This document shows, one piece after another, positions 1-8,581 of a stretch of 64,000 nucleotides of DNA. Source of the stretch: Streptomyces sp. SID12488 (GTDB taxonomy: Bacteria; Actinomycetota; Actinomycetes; Streptomycetales; Streptomycetaceae); NCBI RefSeq assembly GCF_010548275.1, contig NZ_JAAGLT010000003.1:390957-454956 (forward strand), written 5' to 3'. A program made the position numbers and the translations under genes. The notes beneath the pieces are model-generated. The model was not told the DNA's origin, made no database searches, and worked only from the letters and a program-made list of their open reading frames with translations. Each line of letters opens with the position of its first letter. Positions within the stretch are counted from its first letter, which is position 1.

Positions 1-459
1 CGCATGTACTCGCGGATCGGCAAGCCCGTCGCGATCACCGTCGCCGCCGTCGCCAAGCTGCTCCTCGCCGATCTGCCCGAGCCCGAGCGGCGTGCCGTCG
101 CCGACAAGCTCGACTACCCCATGTACACCTCCCGCTCCACCCCCAACGCCCCCGCTTTCCTAAGGGAGTTGGAGAAGGTGCGCGAGCAGGGCTGGGCCAC
201 CGACCTCGGCGGTCACGAGGAGTCCATCAACTGCGTCGCGGCCCCCATCAGCGGTACCGACGGACGCGTGGTCGCCGCCATGTCCGTCTCCGCCCCCAAC
301 GTCGTCGTCACCGCCGACGAACTCCTCACCCTGCTCCCGCTGGTACGCCGTACGGCGGATGCCATCAGTGGTGAGTACTCCGGCAAGACCCCCACCCCCA
401 CCGTCACGCCCGCATCCACGCCCACGCCCAGGCCCATGCCCACGAAGGACAACGGTTGA
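1..459 (+). CDS. IclR-family transcriptional regulator, C-terminal part
   Basis: The gene is cut by the left edge; the reading frame is open from base 1 and ends at TGA 457-459. The visible 152 residues match the effector-binding half of IclR regulators, with the stretch ESINCVAAPISG followed by DGRVVAAMSVSAP, which is the ligand-pocket strand pattern of this family. The DNA-binding winged helix would lie upstream, outside the window. The last 25 residues are a Thr/Pro tail that is not part of the fold. The stop codon overlaps the start of the RidA gene, so the two are co-transcribed and probably translationally coupled. The effector cannot be told from sequence; IclR regulators commonly control catabolic genes next to them. 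Confidence 0.85.
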   Translation, partial: RMYSRIGKPVAITVAAVAKLLLADLPEPERRAVADKLDYPMYTSRSTPNAPAFLRELEKVREQGWATDLGGHEESINCVAAPISGTDGRVVAAMSVSAPNVVVTADELLTLLPLVRRTADAISGEYSGKTPTPTVTPASTPTPRPMPTKDNG

Positions 460-872
460 TGACAGACAAGATCGCTCTCGTCCCCAAGACCCACACCGCC
501 CCGCCCGCCAGGTTCTCCCACGGCGTGAAGAAGGGGAACATCCTCCAGGTCGCCGGTCAGGTCGGCTTCCTGCCCGCCGTCGAGGGGCAGCCCCCCACGC
601 CCGCCGGCCCGACCCTGGCCGAGCAGACCCTCCAGACCCTCGCCAACGTCAAGGCCATCCTGGAGGAGGGCGGCGCGAGCTGGGACGACGTGATGATGAT
701 CCGCGTCTACCTCACGGACGTCGACCACTTCGCCGAGATGAACGGCATCTACAACACCTACTTCGCGGAGCAGAACCTCACCGCACCCCCGGCCGCCCGC
801 ACCACGGTGTACGTGGGCCTCCCCGCGGGGCTCCTGATCGAGATCGACGCGCTGGCGGTACTGGACAACTGA
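459..872 (+). CDS. RidA/YjgF-family protein (enamine/imine deaminase)
   Basis: The 137-aa product has the RidA single-domain length and ends in the typical strand region AARTTVYVGLPAGLLIEIDALAVL, which holds the conserved arginine and the glutamate of the trimer-interface pocket. RidA proteins hydrolyse reactive enamine/imine intermediates released by PLP enzymes such as threonine dehydratase; some paralogues act in specific catabolic pathways. ATG 459 is used, overlapping the stop of the IclR gene (TGATG); a TTG three bases earlier is also in frame. The coupling to an IclR regulator suggests a pathway-specific RidA rather than the housekeeping copy. Substrate is unknown. Confidence 0.85.
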   Translation: MTDKIALVPKTHTAPPARFSHGVKKGNILQVAGQVGFLPAVEGQPPTPAGPTLAEQTLQTLANVKAILEEGGASWDDVMMIRVYLTDVDHFAEMNGIYNTYFAEQNLTAPPAARTTVYVGLPAGLLIEIDALAVLDN

Positions 873-1054
873 GTCCCACCCCCGTGTCCCTCAGGGCACC
901 GGGCCGTGTCCGATCTCCGTGGTGCCGCGCGGCGCCCAGGGCTCGGCGACGGGGTTCGGCGACAGGTTCGCGATGGCGGCCGTACCGAGCCTGTTCGTGC
1001 AGATCGCGTGATCTCTCCGGATCTCTGGGGCCCCTGCTGTCCCATGACACAGCA

Positions 1055-1639
1055 ATGTCCGCCATACTTTCGCCTGTGGAGCAGCGCATAGGTTCGAGCA
1101 GCAAGCCCCTGAAAACCGCCGCGATCGACCCTGCGGCCATCCCCGGGCTCACTTCACCCGTGCCGGCCGAGCCGGAGGACGGGGTTCCGGCCCCGGTGGA
1201 GGAAGCCGCAGTGGAGGAGGTCACCCCGGAAGAGGCCACCCCGGCGCCGGACGGGGAAGCGGAGGCAGAGGTGGAGACCCCCGAGGTCGATGGCCCCGTC
1301 TTCGAGGCGTCCGACCGCCGGGCGAAGATCATCGCCGACCACAGTGGCGTACGGCTCTACCTGGACGACCAGGAGTGCGAGTTCCGCTGGGACGAGATCG
1401 GGGCCGTGGAGACGGAGACGTCCCGATTCGGCAAGCGGCTCACGGTGACGGTCCACACTCCGGACCGCCGCTGGTACCCGGTCGAGATCGAGGCGAAGGC
1501 GAAGTCCCAGCACCAGGAGTGGGAAACGGAGCTGGACGCGGTCCTGGACGCCTACTTCGAGGACGCCGACGAATCCGATGGCGCCGACGCATCCGAGGAC
1601 GCCGACGCATCCGAGGTCGAGGAGAAGAGCGCCCCTTAA
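1055..1639 (+). CDS. Acidic-linker protein with C-terminal PH-like domain
   Basis: This 194-aa product has two parts. Residues about 35-88 are low-complexity and rich in Glu, Pro, Ala and Val. Residues about 90-175 form an ordered beta-rich segment (SGVRLYLDDQECEFRWDEIG, then KRLTVTVHTPDRRWYPVEIE) resembling the small bacterial PH-like domains of Streptomyces hypothetical proteins. A second acidic tail of Asp/Ala/Glu repeats closes the protein. No signal peptide or membrane segment is visible, so it is probably cytoplasmic. ATG 1055 was chosen because the longer frame upstream is proline/arginine nonsense. The stop codon lies inside the hairpin of a dispersed repeat. Function unknown. Confidence 0.7.
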   Translation: MSAILSPVEQRIGSSSKPLKTAAIDPAAIPGLTSPVPAEPEDGVPAPVEEAAVEEVTPEEATPAPDGEAEAEVETPEVDGPVFEASDRRAKIIADHSGVRLYLDDQECEFRWDEIGAVETETSRFGKRLTVTVHTPDRRWYPVEIEAKAKSQHQEWETELDAVLDAYFEDADESDGADASEDADASEVEEKSAP

Positions 1640-1680
1640 AGGGCGCGGGGAACTGCGCGGCCGGCCACAGACAGCGGGCC
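1629..1680. repeat. REP-like dispersed element, copy A
   Basis: The segment reads GCGCCC, six bases, GGGCGC, then GGGGAACTGCGCGGCCGGCC. The same hairpin plus GGGGAACTGCGCGAC core occurs twice more in this window near 39.9-40.1 kb. This copy overlaps the stop codon of the preceding gene and lies between two convergent genes, so the hairpin may also stop transcription. Confidence 0.75.
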
Positions 1681-1713
1681 ACGCAGCTCCCCACTACCTA
1701 CCTCAGATGTTCA

Positions 1714-3075
1714 TCAGGAGCAGTACTGCGCCTGCTTCCCGATGGACCGGTACATGCAGTCGGAGTTCTCCAGCAGCTGCAGCACCGCGTCCCGGTTACG
1801 GGCCGTCTCCCGGTCGATCACCTCGTCGGGCGGATAGAAACCGCCACCGGAGCTGGACGCCGGATACATCTCGAAGGTGTACGAGAAGATCTTCTGACTG
1901 CCCCAGAGGTAGTCGTCGATCGAGCCGTCCGTGATGTAGAGGTCGCTCGACTGCTCGGGCGTGTAGCCGTTGCTGGCGGCCATCTTCCCGCCGACCGTGG
2001 CGAAGGCGTCCCGGTCGTCCTGGGTCATGCCCGTCGTGGTGTTGGCGGTCGTGTACCCGAAGGGCCACAGCACCAGTTCGCTGTACGTGTGGAAGTCGAT
2101 GCCCGTCTTGATCTGCTGGACGCCGCCGACGACCCGGGTGCGGACGAAGTTCGCGACCACCTTGACCTCGGGCGCGGACTCGGCGGCCGTACCGCGGTAT
2201 GTCTCGGACGAGGTCGAGCCGGAGGAACCGCCGCAGCAGCCGAAGCGGTAGTCCCAGTTGCGGTTGAGGTCCGTGCCGACGTTCGACGAACCGCTGTTGG
2301 GCTGACGGTTCTTGCGCCACGAACGGTATGAACCGGTCGCGATGTCGTACTCGCCGCCGTCCGGGTTGAGGTCCGGGATGATCCAGATCTCACGGGAGTC
2401 GATCATCGACTTGACCCGCGAGTCGGTGGCGTAGGTGGACGTCAGGTTGCGCAGCAGGTAGAGCGCCATCTCGACAGTGAGATGCTCACGGGCGTGCTGG
2501 TGGTGGGTGAACAGCACCTCGGGCTCGGCCTCGTCGGTGCCGACGTTGTCGCTGAGCTTGATGGCGACGATGTTCCGGCCCGAGTACGAGGTACCGATGA
2601 CCCGCTGACTGGCGATGGAGGAGTTGGCCGAGACGAGGGAGTTGATCTCCGAGGTCATCTCGGCGTAGTTGTGATAGCGGGAGTCGGCTGTGGGGAAGTC
2701 GAGCAGCCGTACGTCGTCGGCGCTGCTGGAGCGGTCCGGGGCCGAGCCCAACAGGGTGATCTCGTAGCCGCGTTGGGCCAGTTTCCTGGCCTGCTCGGCG
2801 CGGCCGGAGACGACGACCCTCTCCTCGTCGGCCTCGTCCACGGTCACACCCGACGCCATGATGTCGGTGCGGACGTCGGACGTGGAGTTCGCGAAGTTGA
2901 TCTCGTACTGGCGGATGTCGTCGGCCGAGGCCGCCGGGCGCTTGCCGCTGGTCGCGGTGGCGTTGTCGGGTGTCGTGGAGGTGAGGCCGACGGCGAGGGC
3001 GAGCGACAGCAGGCCGACAGCGGCGGCGGACCGTCTGCCGCTGCGGGCACCTTGGCCTCGTGTGCGAAGTCGCAT
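1714..3075 (-). CDS. Secreted M14 zinc carboxypeptidase
   Basis: The 453-aa product begins with an Arg-rich n-region and a hydrophobic core (residues about 16-32), a typical Sec or Tat signal peptide. A propeptide-like region follows. The peptidase domain carries the metal ligands HAREH (H194, E197) and FHTYSE (H329), the substrate-binding [10 protein letters not shown] (about 269-278) and the catalytic glutamate in TFEMYP (E402). M14 enzymes remove C-terminal residues from peptides; secreted Streptomyces members act in nutrient scavenging. Start ATG 3075 has AGGAG 6-10 bases upstream; the longer in-frame extension to 3465 has no coding character. Four cysteines (CC near 280, two at the C-terminus) may form disulphides. 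Confidence 0.92.
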   Translation of the reverse strand: MRLRTRGQGARSGRRSAAAVGLLSLALAVGLTSTTPDNATATSGKRPAASADDIRQYEINFANSTSDVRTDIMASGVTVDEADEERVVVSGRAEQARKLAQRGYEITLLGSAPDRSSSADDVRLLDFPTADSRYHNYAEMTSEINSLVSANSSIASQRVIGTSYSGRNIVAIKLSDNVGTDEAEPEVLFTHHQHAREHLTVEMALYLLRNLTSTYATDSRVKSMIDSREIWIIPDLNPDGGEYDIATGSYRSWRKNRQPNSGSSNVGTDLNRNWDYRFGCCGGSSGSTSSETYRGTAAESAPEVKVVANFVRTRVVGGVQQIKTGIDFHTYSELVLWPFGYTTANTTTGMTQDDRDAFATVGGKMAASNGYTPEQSSDLYITDGSIDDYLWGSQKIFSYTFEMYPASSSGGGFYPPDEVIDRETARNRDAVLQLLENSDCMYRSIGKQAQYCS

Positions 3076-3298
3076 GAAGTCTCCTGATTTCTCCGGGAGT
3101 TCCGGGATCTCCGGAAGCTGGGGAGTGGAGCGGGGGGTGGTTCTTCGGTGCGACGGACTGGTGCGGGGTGTGGCGCCATCGTGCGGCCATGACATGGGCA
3201 GGTCAAGAGTGCCTGGCGGGGCGATGGCGTGAACCGATGGCGTGAACCGACTGACGCCCTCTTGTGCACCCCCGCCTCTTTGCGCTTTCTTTACGCAC

Positions 3299-4624
3299 AT
3301 GGCGGACACCACAGGGAACACCACGGAAACAGGGGCCACGGACGCCCCAGGGCCCAACTCAACTCCCCGTAAGTCCAGTTGGAAGTACATCGGCCCGGGG
3401 ATCGTCGTCGCGGCGACCGGCGTCGGCGCCGGCGACCTGGTGGCGACACTCATCGCCGGCAGCAACTTCGGCTACACCCTCCTGTGGGCCGCCGTACTCG
3501 GCTGCCTGGTCAAGATCTCCCTCGCCGAGGCGGCCGGCCGCTGGCACCTCGCCACCGGCCGCACCCTCTTCGACGGCTGGGCGAGCCTCGGTCGCTGGAC
3601 GACGTACTTCTTCGTCGCGTACGTCGTGATCTGGGGCTTCGTCTACGGCGCGGCGGCGATGTCGTCGAGCGCGCTGCCGCTCCAGGCACTGTTCCCGGAC
3701 GTCATGGACCTCAAGGCATGGGCGATCCTGTGCGGGTTGTCGGGCCTGGTCTTCGTCTGGTTCAACAAGTACGAGGTCTTCGAGAAGGTCATGACCGTGC
3801 TGGTGGGCGTGATGTTCGTCGTCACGGTCTATCTGGCGATCCGGGTCACCCCGAACCTCGGGGACGCCTTCGCCGGCCTGCTGCCCGTCCTCCCCGACGA
3901 GAAGGACTCGATCCTCAACACGCTGGGCCTGGTCGGCGGCGTGGGCGGCACCATCACCCTCGCGGCGTACGGCTATTGGGTCAACGCGAAGGGCTGGACC
4001 AACACCGGCTGGATGAAGGTGATGCGCCTCGACAACCGCGTCGCGTACGTGACGACGGGCATCTTCGTGGTGGCGATGCTGTTCGTGGGCGCGGAGTTGC
4101 TGCATTCGGCCAATGTGTCGATCGCGAGCGGCGACAAGGGCCTGATCCAGCTGAGCGACATCCTGGAGGACAAGTACGGCACGGCGACCGCGAAGTTCTT
4201 CCTGATCGGCTTCTTCGCCACCTCCTACACGTCACTGATCGGCGTCTGGCACGGCGTGAGCCTGATGTTCGCGGACTTCGTGGAACGCTTCCGCGGAACC
4301 CGGACGACGGGCGAGGAGGTCGCCTCGGGCACCCGCCAGCGGTCGTGGCCGTTCCGCGCGTACCTGCTGTGGCTGACCTTCCCGCCCATCGTCCTGCTCT
4401 TCCAGGGCCAGCCCTTCCGCCTGATCATCCTGTACGGCGTCCTCGGCGCGGCCTTCCTCCCCTTCCTGGCCGGCACCCTGCTGGTCCTGCTCAACTCCTC
4501 CCGCACACCCGCCGAATGGCGCAACCGGCTGCTGAGCAACGCGATGCTGGTGATCGCGGGCCTGCTGTTCCTGGTGCTGTGCGTGAAGCAGATCTGGGAC
4601 CAGCCGTGGTCGGAGTTCTTCTGA
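3299..4624 (+). CDS. NRAMP-fold transporter with non-canonical metal motifs
   Basis: The 441-aa integral membrane protein has about 11 hydrophobic segments and opens with the NRAMP-like TM1 stretch [20 protein letters not shown] (residues 28-47). Canonical NRAMP Mn/Fe transporters have a DPGN motif in TM1 and MPH(N) in TM6. Here the TM1 motif is GAGD (43-46) and the TM6 position reads AYGYW (223-227), so the methionine that selects soft metals is absent. It belongs to the wider NRAMP superfamily, but Mn or Fe transport should not be assumed. ATG 3299 is preferred to the in-frame GTG 3242 because the protein alignment begins there, although no clear ribosome site is visible for either. It is divergent from the carboxypeptidase gene. 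Confidence 0.82.
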   Translation: MADTTGNTTETGATDAPGPNSTPRKSSWKYIGPGIVVAATGVGAGDLVATLIAGSNFGYTLLWAAVLGCLVKISLAEAAGRWHLATGRTLFDGWASLGRWTTYFFVAYVVIWGFVYGAAAMSSSALPLQALFPDVMDLKAWAILCGLSGLVFVWFNKYEVFEKVMTVLVGVMFVVTVYLAIRVTPNLGDAFAGLLPVLPDEKDSILNTLGLVGGVGGTITLAAYGYWVNAKGWTNTGWMKVMRLDNRVAYVTTGIFVVAMLFVGAELLHSANVSIASGDKGLIQLSDILEDKYGTATAKFFLIGFFATSYTSLIGVWHGVSLMFADFVERFRGTRTTGEEVASGTRQRSWPFRAYLLWLTFPPIVLLFQGQPFRLIILYGVLGAAFLPFLAGTLLVLLNSSRTPAEWRNRLLSNAMLVIAGLLFLVLCVKQIWDQPWSEFF

Positions 4625-4684
4625 GCCCCCTTGCGCATTCAGTCCAATCAGTCCATTCAGTGCCCAGAGCCCTTTGGCGCAGGC

Positions 4685-6010
4685 TCAGTTGGGGGGCGGG
4701 GGCTGCAGACCCTGCCACTTCGAGTCGGTGGCGATCGCCTTGAGCTGGTCGAGGGTCAGGGCGGGATTCTCCCGGGTCGGGCCGGTGATCTGGCTGGCGG
4801 AGTTGAAGGCGCTGACGGCCACCCGCAGACCGTCGGGCCAGATGGCGTCGGCGGTCCGCATGACGAGCCCCAGCCCCTTGTCGTCGCCGACTCCCTGACG
4901 GACGGCGACCTTGATCCCGTCGGGCAGGGTCACGGCGCCCGAGCCCTCGCCGAAGAGCTCGCCCTCGACGTCGCTCATGTTGGGCTGCACATTGATCTGG
5001 ACGAAGCTCTTGCCCTCGCCGTCGTCGACGACGACATAGCCGTACTCGGTCTCATCGGTGTCCTCGGCGCTCTTGCCGACCACGCTGAGGCCCTTCGGGA
5101 GCAGACCGGTGAGTGTCGTCAGGATGGTGGCGCTGTCGACTCCGGAAGGCCGGCTGGACGCCGACGGGGTCGACGGGGTCGACGAGACCGAGGGGGTCCC
5201 CGTAGCGCCGGCCGCGGGAATGGCGTTGACGGCCCTGAGCCACGCCGGGGCGGTGACGAAGGCCTTCAACTGGCTGCTGGACAGAGGCGGTTCGGGACGA
5301 CTGACGGGCTTGCCCCGCTCGGCGGCGGCATTCCACTCACGCAACGACACATGCTCCCCGTCGGGCGTGACGAGGTCCGCCGTCCACAGCTTCGTGCCGA
5401 CGGGACTGTCCGAGTGCTCGTACCCCTTGAGGATCCTGAGCACCGCACCGCCGGTCAGCGTGCTCCTCGCGCAGTCGTCGTACTGGACGAACGCCGGGTC
5501 CGGGCACTCGGTCACCTCCCGGGTCGGCACGCTCCCCGGCTCCAGCCGGTCGAGGCCGACGGAGAGAGCCGCGGCGCCCTTCCCGTCGTCGAACACGGCA
5601 TACGCGTGCGGACCCAGCTCCGAGTCCGTGCCACGCGCCGACTCCTCGCTGAGCGCACCCTCCGGCAACAACTCCTTGAGGGTGCCGAGCAGTTGGGCGC
5701 CGGAGACGGGGGGCGGGGTGGCGGTACCGGTGGCGTCACCGGGCCCGACCGTGGTCCCGCCGGACCCCACGTTCCGCTGTCCGGTCCCGTCGCCGCCCCA
5801 GGGCGCGACCAGCGCGCCGACCACCCCCACCAACGCGATCGCGGCGGCGCCGCTCACGACAGCGGTCCGGCGGCGCATTCGGAGCCGACGCCCGCGGCTC
5901 TCACCACCGGCGACGAGGGCGGCCCGATCGGCGTCGAAGGCACCGCCGGCGTTGCGCAGGGCGGCGCCGAGCCGGTCCTCGAACCGGTCGTCACGATGTT
6001 CAACGGACAT
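4685..6010 (-). CDS. Single-pass membrane protein, candidate anti-sigma partner
   Basis: The 441-aa protein has a short charged cytoplasmic N-terminus (1-48, ending in an RRLRMRRR stop-transfer cluster), one transmembrane helix (about 49-70), then a long extracytoplasmic part rich in Ser/Thr/Pro linkers. The outer part seems to hold two related modules, each around a GLLPKG or ELLPEG motif followed by a YAVFDDGKG or YVVVDDGEG strand, suggesting an internal duplication. The gene lies 105 bases downstream of a SigE-family sigma gene on the same strand, the usual position of a regulator of such a sigma factor. No recognisable anti-sigma zinc motif is present, so the role is inferred from context. 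Confidence 0.65.
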   Translation of the reverse strand: MSVEHRDDRFEDRLGAALRNAGGAFDADRAALVAGGESRGRRLRMRRRTAVVSGAAAIALVGVVGALVAPWGGDGTGQRNVGSGGTTVGPGDATGTATPPPVSGAQLLGTLKELLPEGALSEESARGTDSELGPHAYAVFDDGKGAAALSVGLDRLEPGSVPTREVTECPDPAFVQYDDCARSTLTGGAVLRILKGYEHSDSPVGTKLWTADLVTPDGEHVSLREWNAAAERGKPVSRPEPPLSSSQLKAFVTAPAWLRAVNAIPAAGATGTPSVSSTPSTPSASSRPSGVDSATILTTLTGLLPKGLSVVGKSAEDTDETEYGYVVVDDGEGKSFVQINVQPNMSDVEGELFGEGSGAVTLPDGIKVAVRQGVGDDKGLGLVMRTADAIWPDGLRVAVSAFNSASQITGPTRENPALTLDQLKAIATDSKWQGLQPPPPN

Positions 6011-6054
6011 GGGGAACCACCACTTCTGCTGTGTACGGGAATTGTGTACCGGGA

Positions 6055-6106
6055 CGGGGAGGAGAGGGGTGGGGAGGAGAAGAGAGGGGTGGGGTGGGGG
6101 GAAGGG
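6055..6106 (+). other. G-run tract (possible G-quadruplex) between sigma gene and partner
   Basis: The plus strand carries repeated runs of four to six G (GGGGAGGAGAGGGGTGGGG and GGGGTGGGGTGGGGGGAAGGG, in two blocks). Both flanking genes run on the minus strand, so the G-rich strand is the transcription template. The tract lies just upstream of the partner gene's start. Confidence 0.6.
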
Positions 6107-6115
6107 ACGCGGATG

Positions 6116-6628
6116 TCAGCGGACCGCGTACTCGCCGATTTCCTCGCCGAGGAGGATGCGCAACCGGGCGAGTGCGCGGACGCAACGGGTGCGTACGGCG
6201 GCCGAGCTGACGTTCATCGCACGCGCCGTCTCCTCGATGGACCGGTCCTCCCAGTACCGCAGAACGACCACCGCCCGGTCCTTGGGCGGGAGTTGGGCGA
6301 GTGCTTCGACGAGGGTGAGCCGCATGGTCACGTCGGCTCCGGCGGAGGGGACGGGCATCTCGGGCAGCACGTCGGTGGCCCGCTCGGAACTGCTGCGGCG
6401 TCGCTGATGCGTGAGAAAGGCACGGGTGAGCACGGTCTGCGCGTACCCCGCAGGGTTGTTGGCCCGGGAGACGCGCCCCCAGTTGACGTACAACCGCCCG
6501 AGGGTCTCCTGCACCAGGTCCTCGGCGAGGTATGTGTCCCCGGCGGTGAGCAGACACGCGGAGCGGTACAGATGCCCCGCGCGCGCCACCGCGAACTCCG
6601 CGTACTCGTCCGCGCGGACCTTTCTCAT
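6116..6628 (-). CDS. SigE-family (ECF-type) RNA polymerase sigma factor
   Basis: The 170-aa product has sigma-70 region 2 (TYLAEDLVQETLGRLYVNW, about residues 33-51) and region 4 (LPPKDRAVVVLRYWEDRSIEETARAM, about 115-140), with the final helix SSAAVRTRCVRALARLR reading as the recognition helix. The length and the ARAGHLYRSACLLTAGD opening are those of the SigE-family of short Streptomyces sigma factors. ATG 6628 follows GGGGGA by about 7 bases and is preferred to the upstream in-frame ATG 6682. It would direct a small stimulus-specific regulon, probably modulated by the membrane protein encoded next. Confidence 0.9.
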   Translation of the reverse strand: MRKVRADEYAEFAVARAGHLYRSACLLTAGDTYLAEDLVQETLGRLYVNWGRVSRANNPAGYAQTVLTRAFLTHQRRRSSSERATDVLPEMPVPSAGADVTMRLTLVEALAQLPPKDRAVVVLRYWEDRSIEETARAMNVSSAAVRTRCVRALARLRILLGEEIGEYAVR

Positions 6629-6746
6629 ACGTTTCCCCCGTTGCGTGCTCGCGCCCAGGTCGTGGGCGCGTGGTCTGTACACACCTCATTGACGCGATGG
6701 GCAGGGGGAAATGTTGCAGGGAAACCTTGGAGAGTCTCAGCGAGCC

Positions 6747-6938
6747 TCAGAGGAGGTGGTCGGCTTTCCCCGCCTTGATCTCGAGGATGAGGGTACGGAG
6801 GGCTTCACGGGTGTCGGCGAGATAGGTGTCCTCGGCACCGGCAACGGCTATGTAGGCGTTGCCGGTGGGGTCGGTGCCTAGGCGGAAGCAGGAGTTTCCC
6901 TCGCCGCAGAACGGGTCTTCCCAGGTGATGTCGTGCAT
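6747..6938 (-). CDS. Small DUF397-like partner of the XRE regulator
   Basis: The 63-aa protein follows the XRE regulator by 11 bases and has GAGGGAG at ribosome-binding distance. Streptomyces XRE/DUF5753 regulators are regularly followed by a short DUF397-type protein, and this one has the matching layout: a CGEGNSCFRLG strand pair, IAVAGAEDTYLADTREALR, and a C-terminal helix. It is somewhat divergent from the standard DUF397 WRKSSYS pattern. Such pairs behave as a regulator and its antagonist in morphological development. The precise role of this copy is unknown. Confidence 0.7.
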   Translation of the reverse strand: MHDITWEDPFCGEGNSCFRLGTDPTGNAYIAVAGAEDTYLADTREALRTLILEIKAGKADHLL

Positions 6939-6949
6939 GGATGGCTCCC

Positions 6950-7801
6950 TCAGAGTTGGTCGGCGATGTCCTGGATGAATTCGCGCGACGCCTCCGGTGA
7001 CAGGGCGAGGCCCTCCATCCAGTCCAGGTGGGCACGGTACTTCGCCAACTGGCCTTCTGCGTGGAGGAAATCCGGTCCGTGTGAGTTGTCGATCTGAACG
7101 GTGTCGAGCTGAGGAACGGGCCCTTCCGCGTACAGCACCGTCTGCCCGGCCCCCGGAAATGTCCCGGCGTCGAAGGGAATGACCAGCAACGTCACGTTGT
7201 CCTGTTCGGACCTGTTCGCGAGCTGCAAGAGCTGAACTCTGACGACGTCCCGGCCGCCGAACTGCATCCGGAGGGCTGCCTCGTGCACGACGGCGACGAA
7301 CTCGGGCGGATTGCCGCCGTCCAGTACCTGCTGGCGTTCCGCGCGATGGGCCAGCCGTAGGGCGATCTCATGCTCCGGGAGCGGGGGGAGGACGGCCCGA
7401 AAGACCGCGAGCGCGTGGTCGGACGTCTGGAGGAGACCCGGGATGTGCACCGTGTACGCCGCTCGCATACGCACGGAGTGTGCCTCCAACTCCGCGATGT
7501 CCAGCATCCCCTGGGGAAGGGACCCCCGGTATTTGTCCCACCAGCCCCGTGCGGCGGGTTGGGCCATCTCTGCCAGAGCTTCGACGTAGGGCTCGTCGTG
7601 GCAGCCGCAATTGCAGGCGAGGGTGCGCACACGGTCCGGGCTGATGGCACGCACGCCGGACTCGATATGCGAGATCTTGCCTCGATCCACGCCCAGCAAT
7701 CCGGCGGCGTACTCCCCGGACATGCCCGCTGACGTGCGCATTCTGCGTACCTCGAACCCCAGTCGCCGCTGGCGTTCCGTGGGCGACGTCCTCGCTGCCA
7801 T
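6950..7801 (-). CDS. XRE-family helix-turn-helix regulator with DUF5753 domain
   Basis: The 283-aa product has an N-terminal HTH (about 10-65, with MSGEYAAGLLGVDRGKISHIESG as the two-helix core) and a C-terminal DUF5753-type domain (about 95-275; MLDIAELEAHSVRMRAAYTVH and IPGLLQTSDHALAVFR are typical). The family is greatly expanded in Streptomyces and usually sits with a DUF397 protein and an ATPase-like gene; all three are present here, with the ATPase-like gene divergent. A dyad about 80-105 bases upstream of the start (7883-7906) is a plausible operator. Target genes beyond its neighbours are unknown. Confidence 0.9.
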   Translation of the reverse strand: MAARTSPTERQRRLGFEVRRMRTSAGMSGEYAAGLLGVDRGKISHIESGVRAISPDRVRTLACNCGCHDEPYVEALAEMAQPAARGWWDKYRGSLPQGMLDIAELEAHSVRMRAAYTVHIPGLLQTSDHALAVFRAVLPPLPEHEIALRLAHRAERQQVLDGGNPPEFVAVVHEAALRMQFGGRDVVRVQLLQLANRSEQDNVTLLVIPFDAGTFPGAGQTVLYAEGPVPQLDTVQIDNSHGPDFLHAEGQLAKYRAHLDWMEGLALSPEASREFIQDIADQL

Positions 7802-7882
7802 GCCGTTCCTTCCGCCGGGTGATCGTCAACAGCTTGCCGCTTGTTTGTGCGACCCAGCCACGATCGTGCGCAATTTCCACCC

Positions 7883-7906
7883 AGCGGGGCCAATCTTGGC
7901 CCCGCT
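7883..7906. promoter_or_regulatory. 24-bp dyad in the XRE/ATPase divergent promoter
   Basis: Perfect 11-bp arms AGCGGGGCCAA and TTGGCCCCGCT are separated by TC. The dyad lies in the 261-base gap between the XRE gene and the divergent ATPase-like gene, where an autoregulatory operator would be expected. A factor-independent terminator is less likely because no gene ends here. Confidence 0.55.
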
Positions 7907-8062
7907 GTGGCTACATTAGGTAATGCGCACGCTACACACGGCAGTTGGAAGCGCATCGCGCGAGCCTGCCCGCAGCCTCCTTCCCCGGGAGGGGCGGACT
8001 CGCGTCAGGGAGACAGGCCACCGACTGCGATCACGCCCGTACACGCACACCAAGGAGCCCCG

Positions 8063-8581
8063 ATGCCAGTCCCCAACTCCCGCTGTCCAGCCGCCCCCAC
8101 GTTCCCGGCAGACCCAACCCGCCCCACGCCCGAAACCCTCCGGTACAGCCTGACTCTCCCGGCGGCACTGGCGAGCCCGGCGATGGCGAGCGCGGCGGCC
8201 ACGGCGTTCCTGCGTGCCCACGACCTGGCCGACATGCTGGACCCAGCCCTGCAGGCGGTATCCGAACTCACGGCAACGGCATGCCAGTTCACGGAGTCCA
8301 TGGACTTCTACCTCGCCCTCCGCTACCGCGCCGCCACGCTCCGGGTGATCGTCTACGACAGCCACCCCCGCCACACCCAACCGAACCTCGCGGCAGCGTG
8401 TGACACCCGCCGCCGAGCCTCCCTGCGGGTGCTGGCCTGCGTATGCCGGGCCTGCGAGGGCGACTGGGGCTTCGGCGCGTCCCGAGAACCGGGCGGCGGG
8501 ACGCGCATGTGGGCGACGCTGCCGCGAGAGACGGCGGCGAAGTACGGACAGGAAGGGAACGGGAGTCGGCTCAGCGATTGA
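8063..8581 (+). CDS. Degenerate HATPase-like (anti-sigma kinase-type) protein
   Basis: The 172-aa product has the size and ordering of the small RsbW-like ATP-binding proteins that accompany XRE/DUF397 pairs in Streptomyces. At the N-box, where active members have a sequence like ELVTNAVRH, this protein has ELTATACQFT, so the Mg-coordinating asparagine is missing; the G1 region reads VYDSHPR and the glycine-rich G2 region reads GFGASREPGGGTRMWATLP. ATP binding may therefore be weak or lost. ATG 8063 has AAGGAG 5-9 bases upstream. The last 11 bases overlap the end of the convergent secreted-protein gene. Assignment rests on layout and context. Confidence 0.6.
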   Translation: MPVPNSRCPAAPTFPADPTRPTPETLRYSLTLPAALASPAMASAAATAFLRAHDLADMLDPALQAVSELTATACQFTESMDFYLALRYRAATLRVIVYDSHPRHTQPNLAAACDTRRRASLRVLACVCRACEGDWGFGASREPGGGTRMWATLPRETAAKYGQEGNGSRLSD

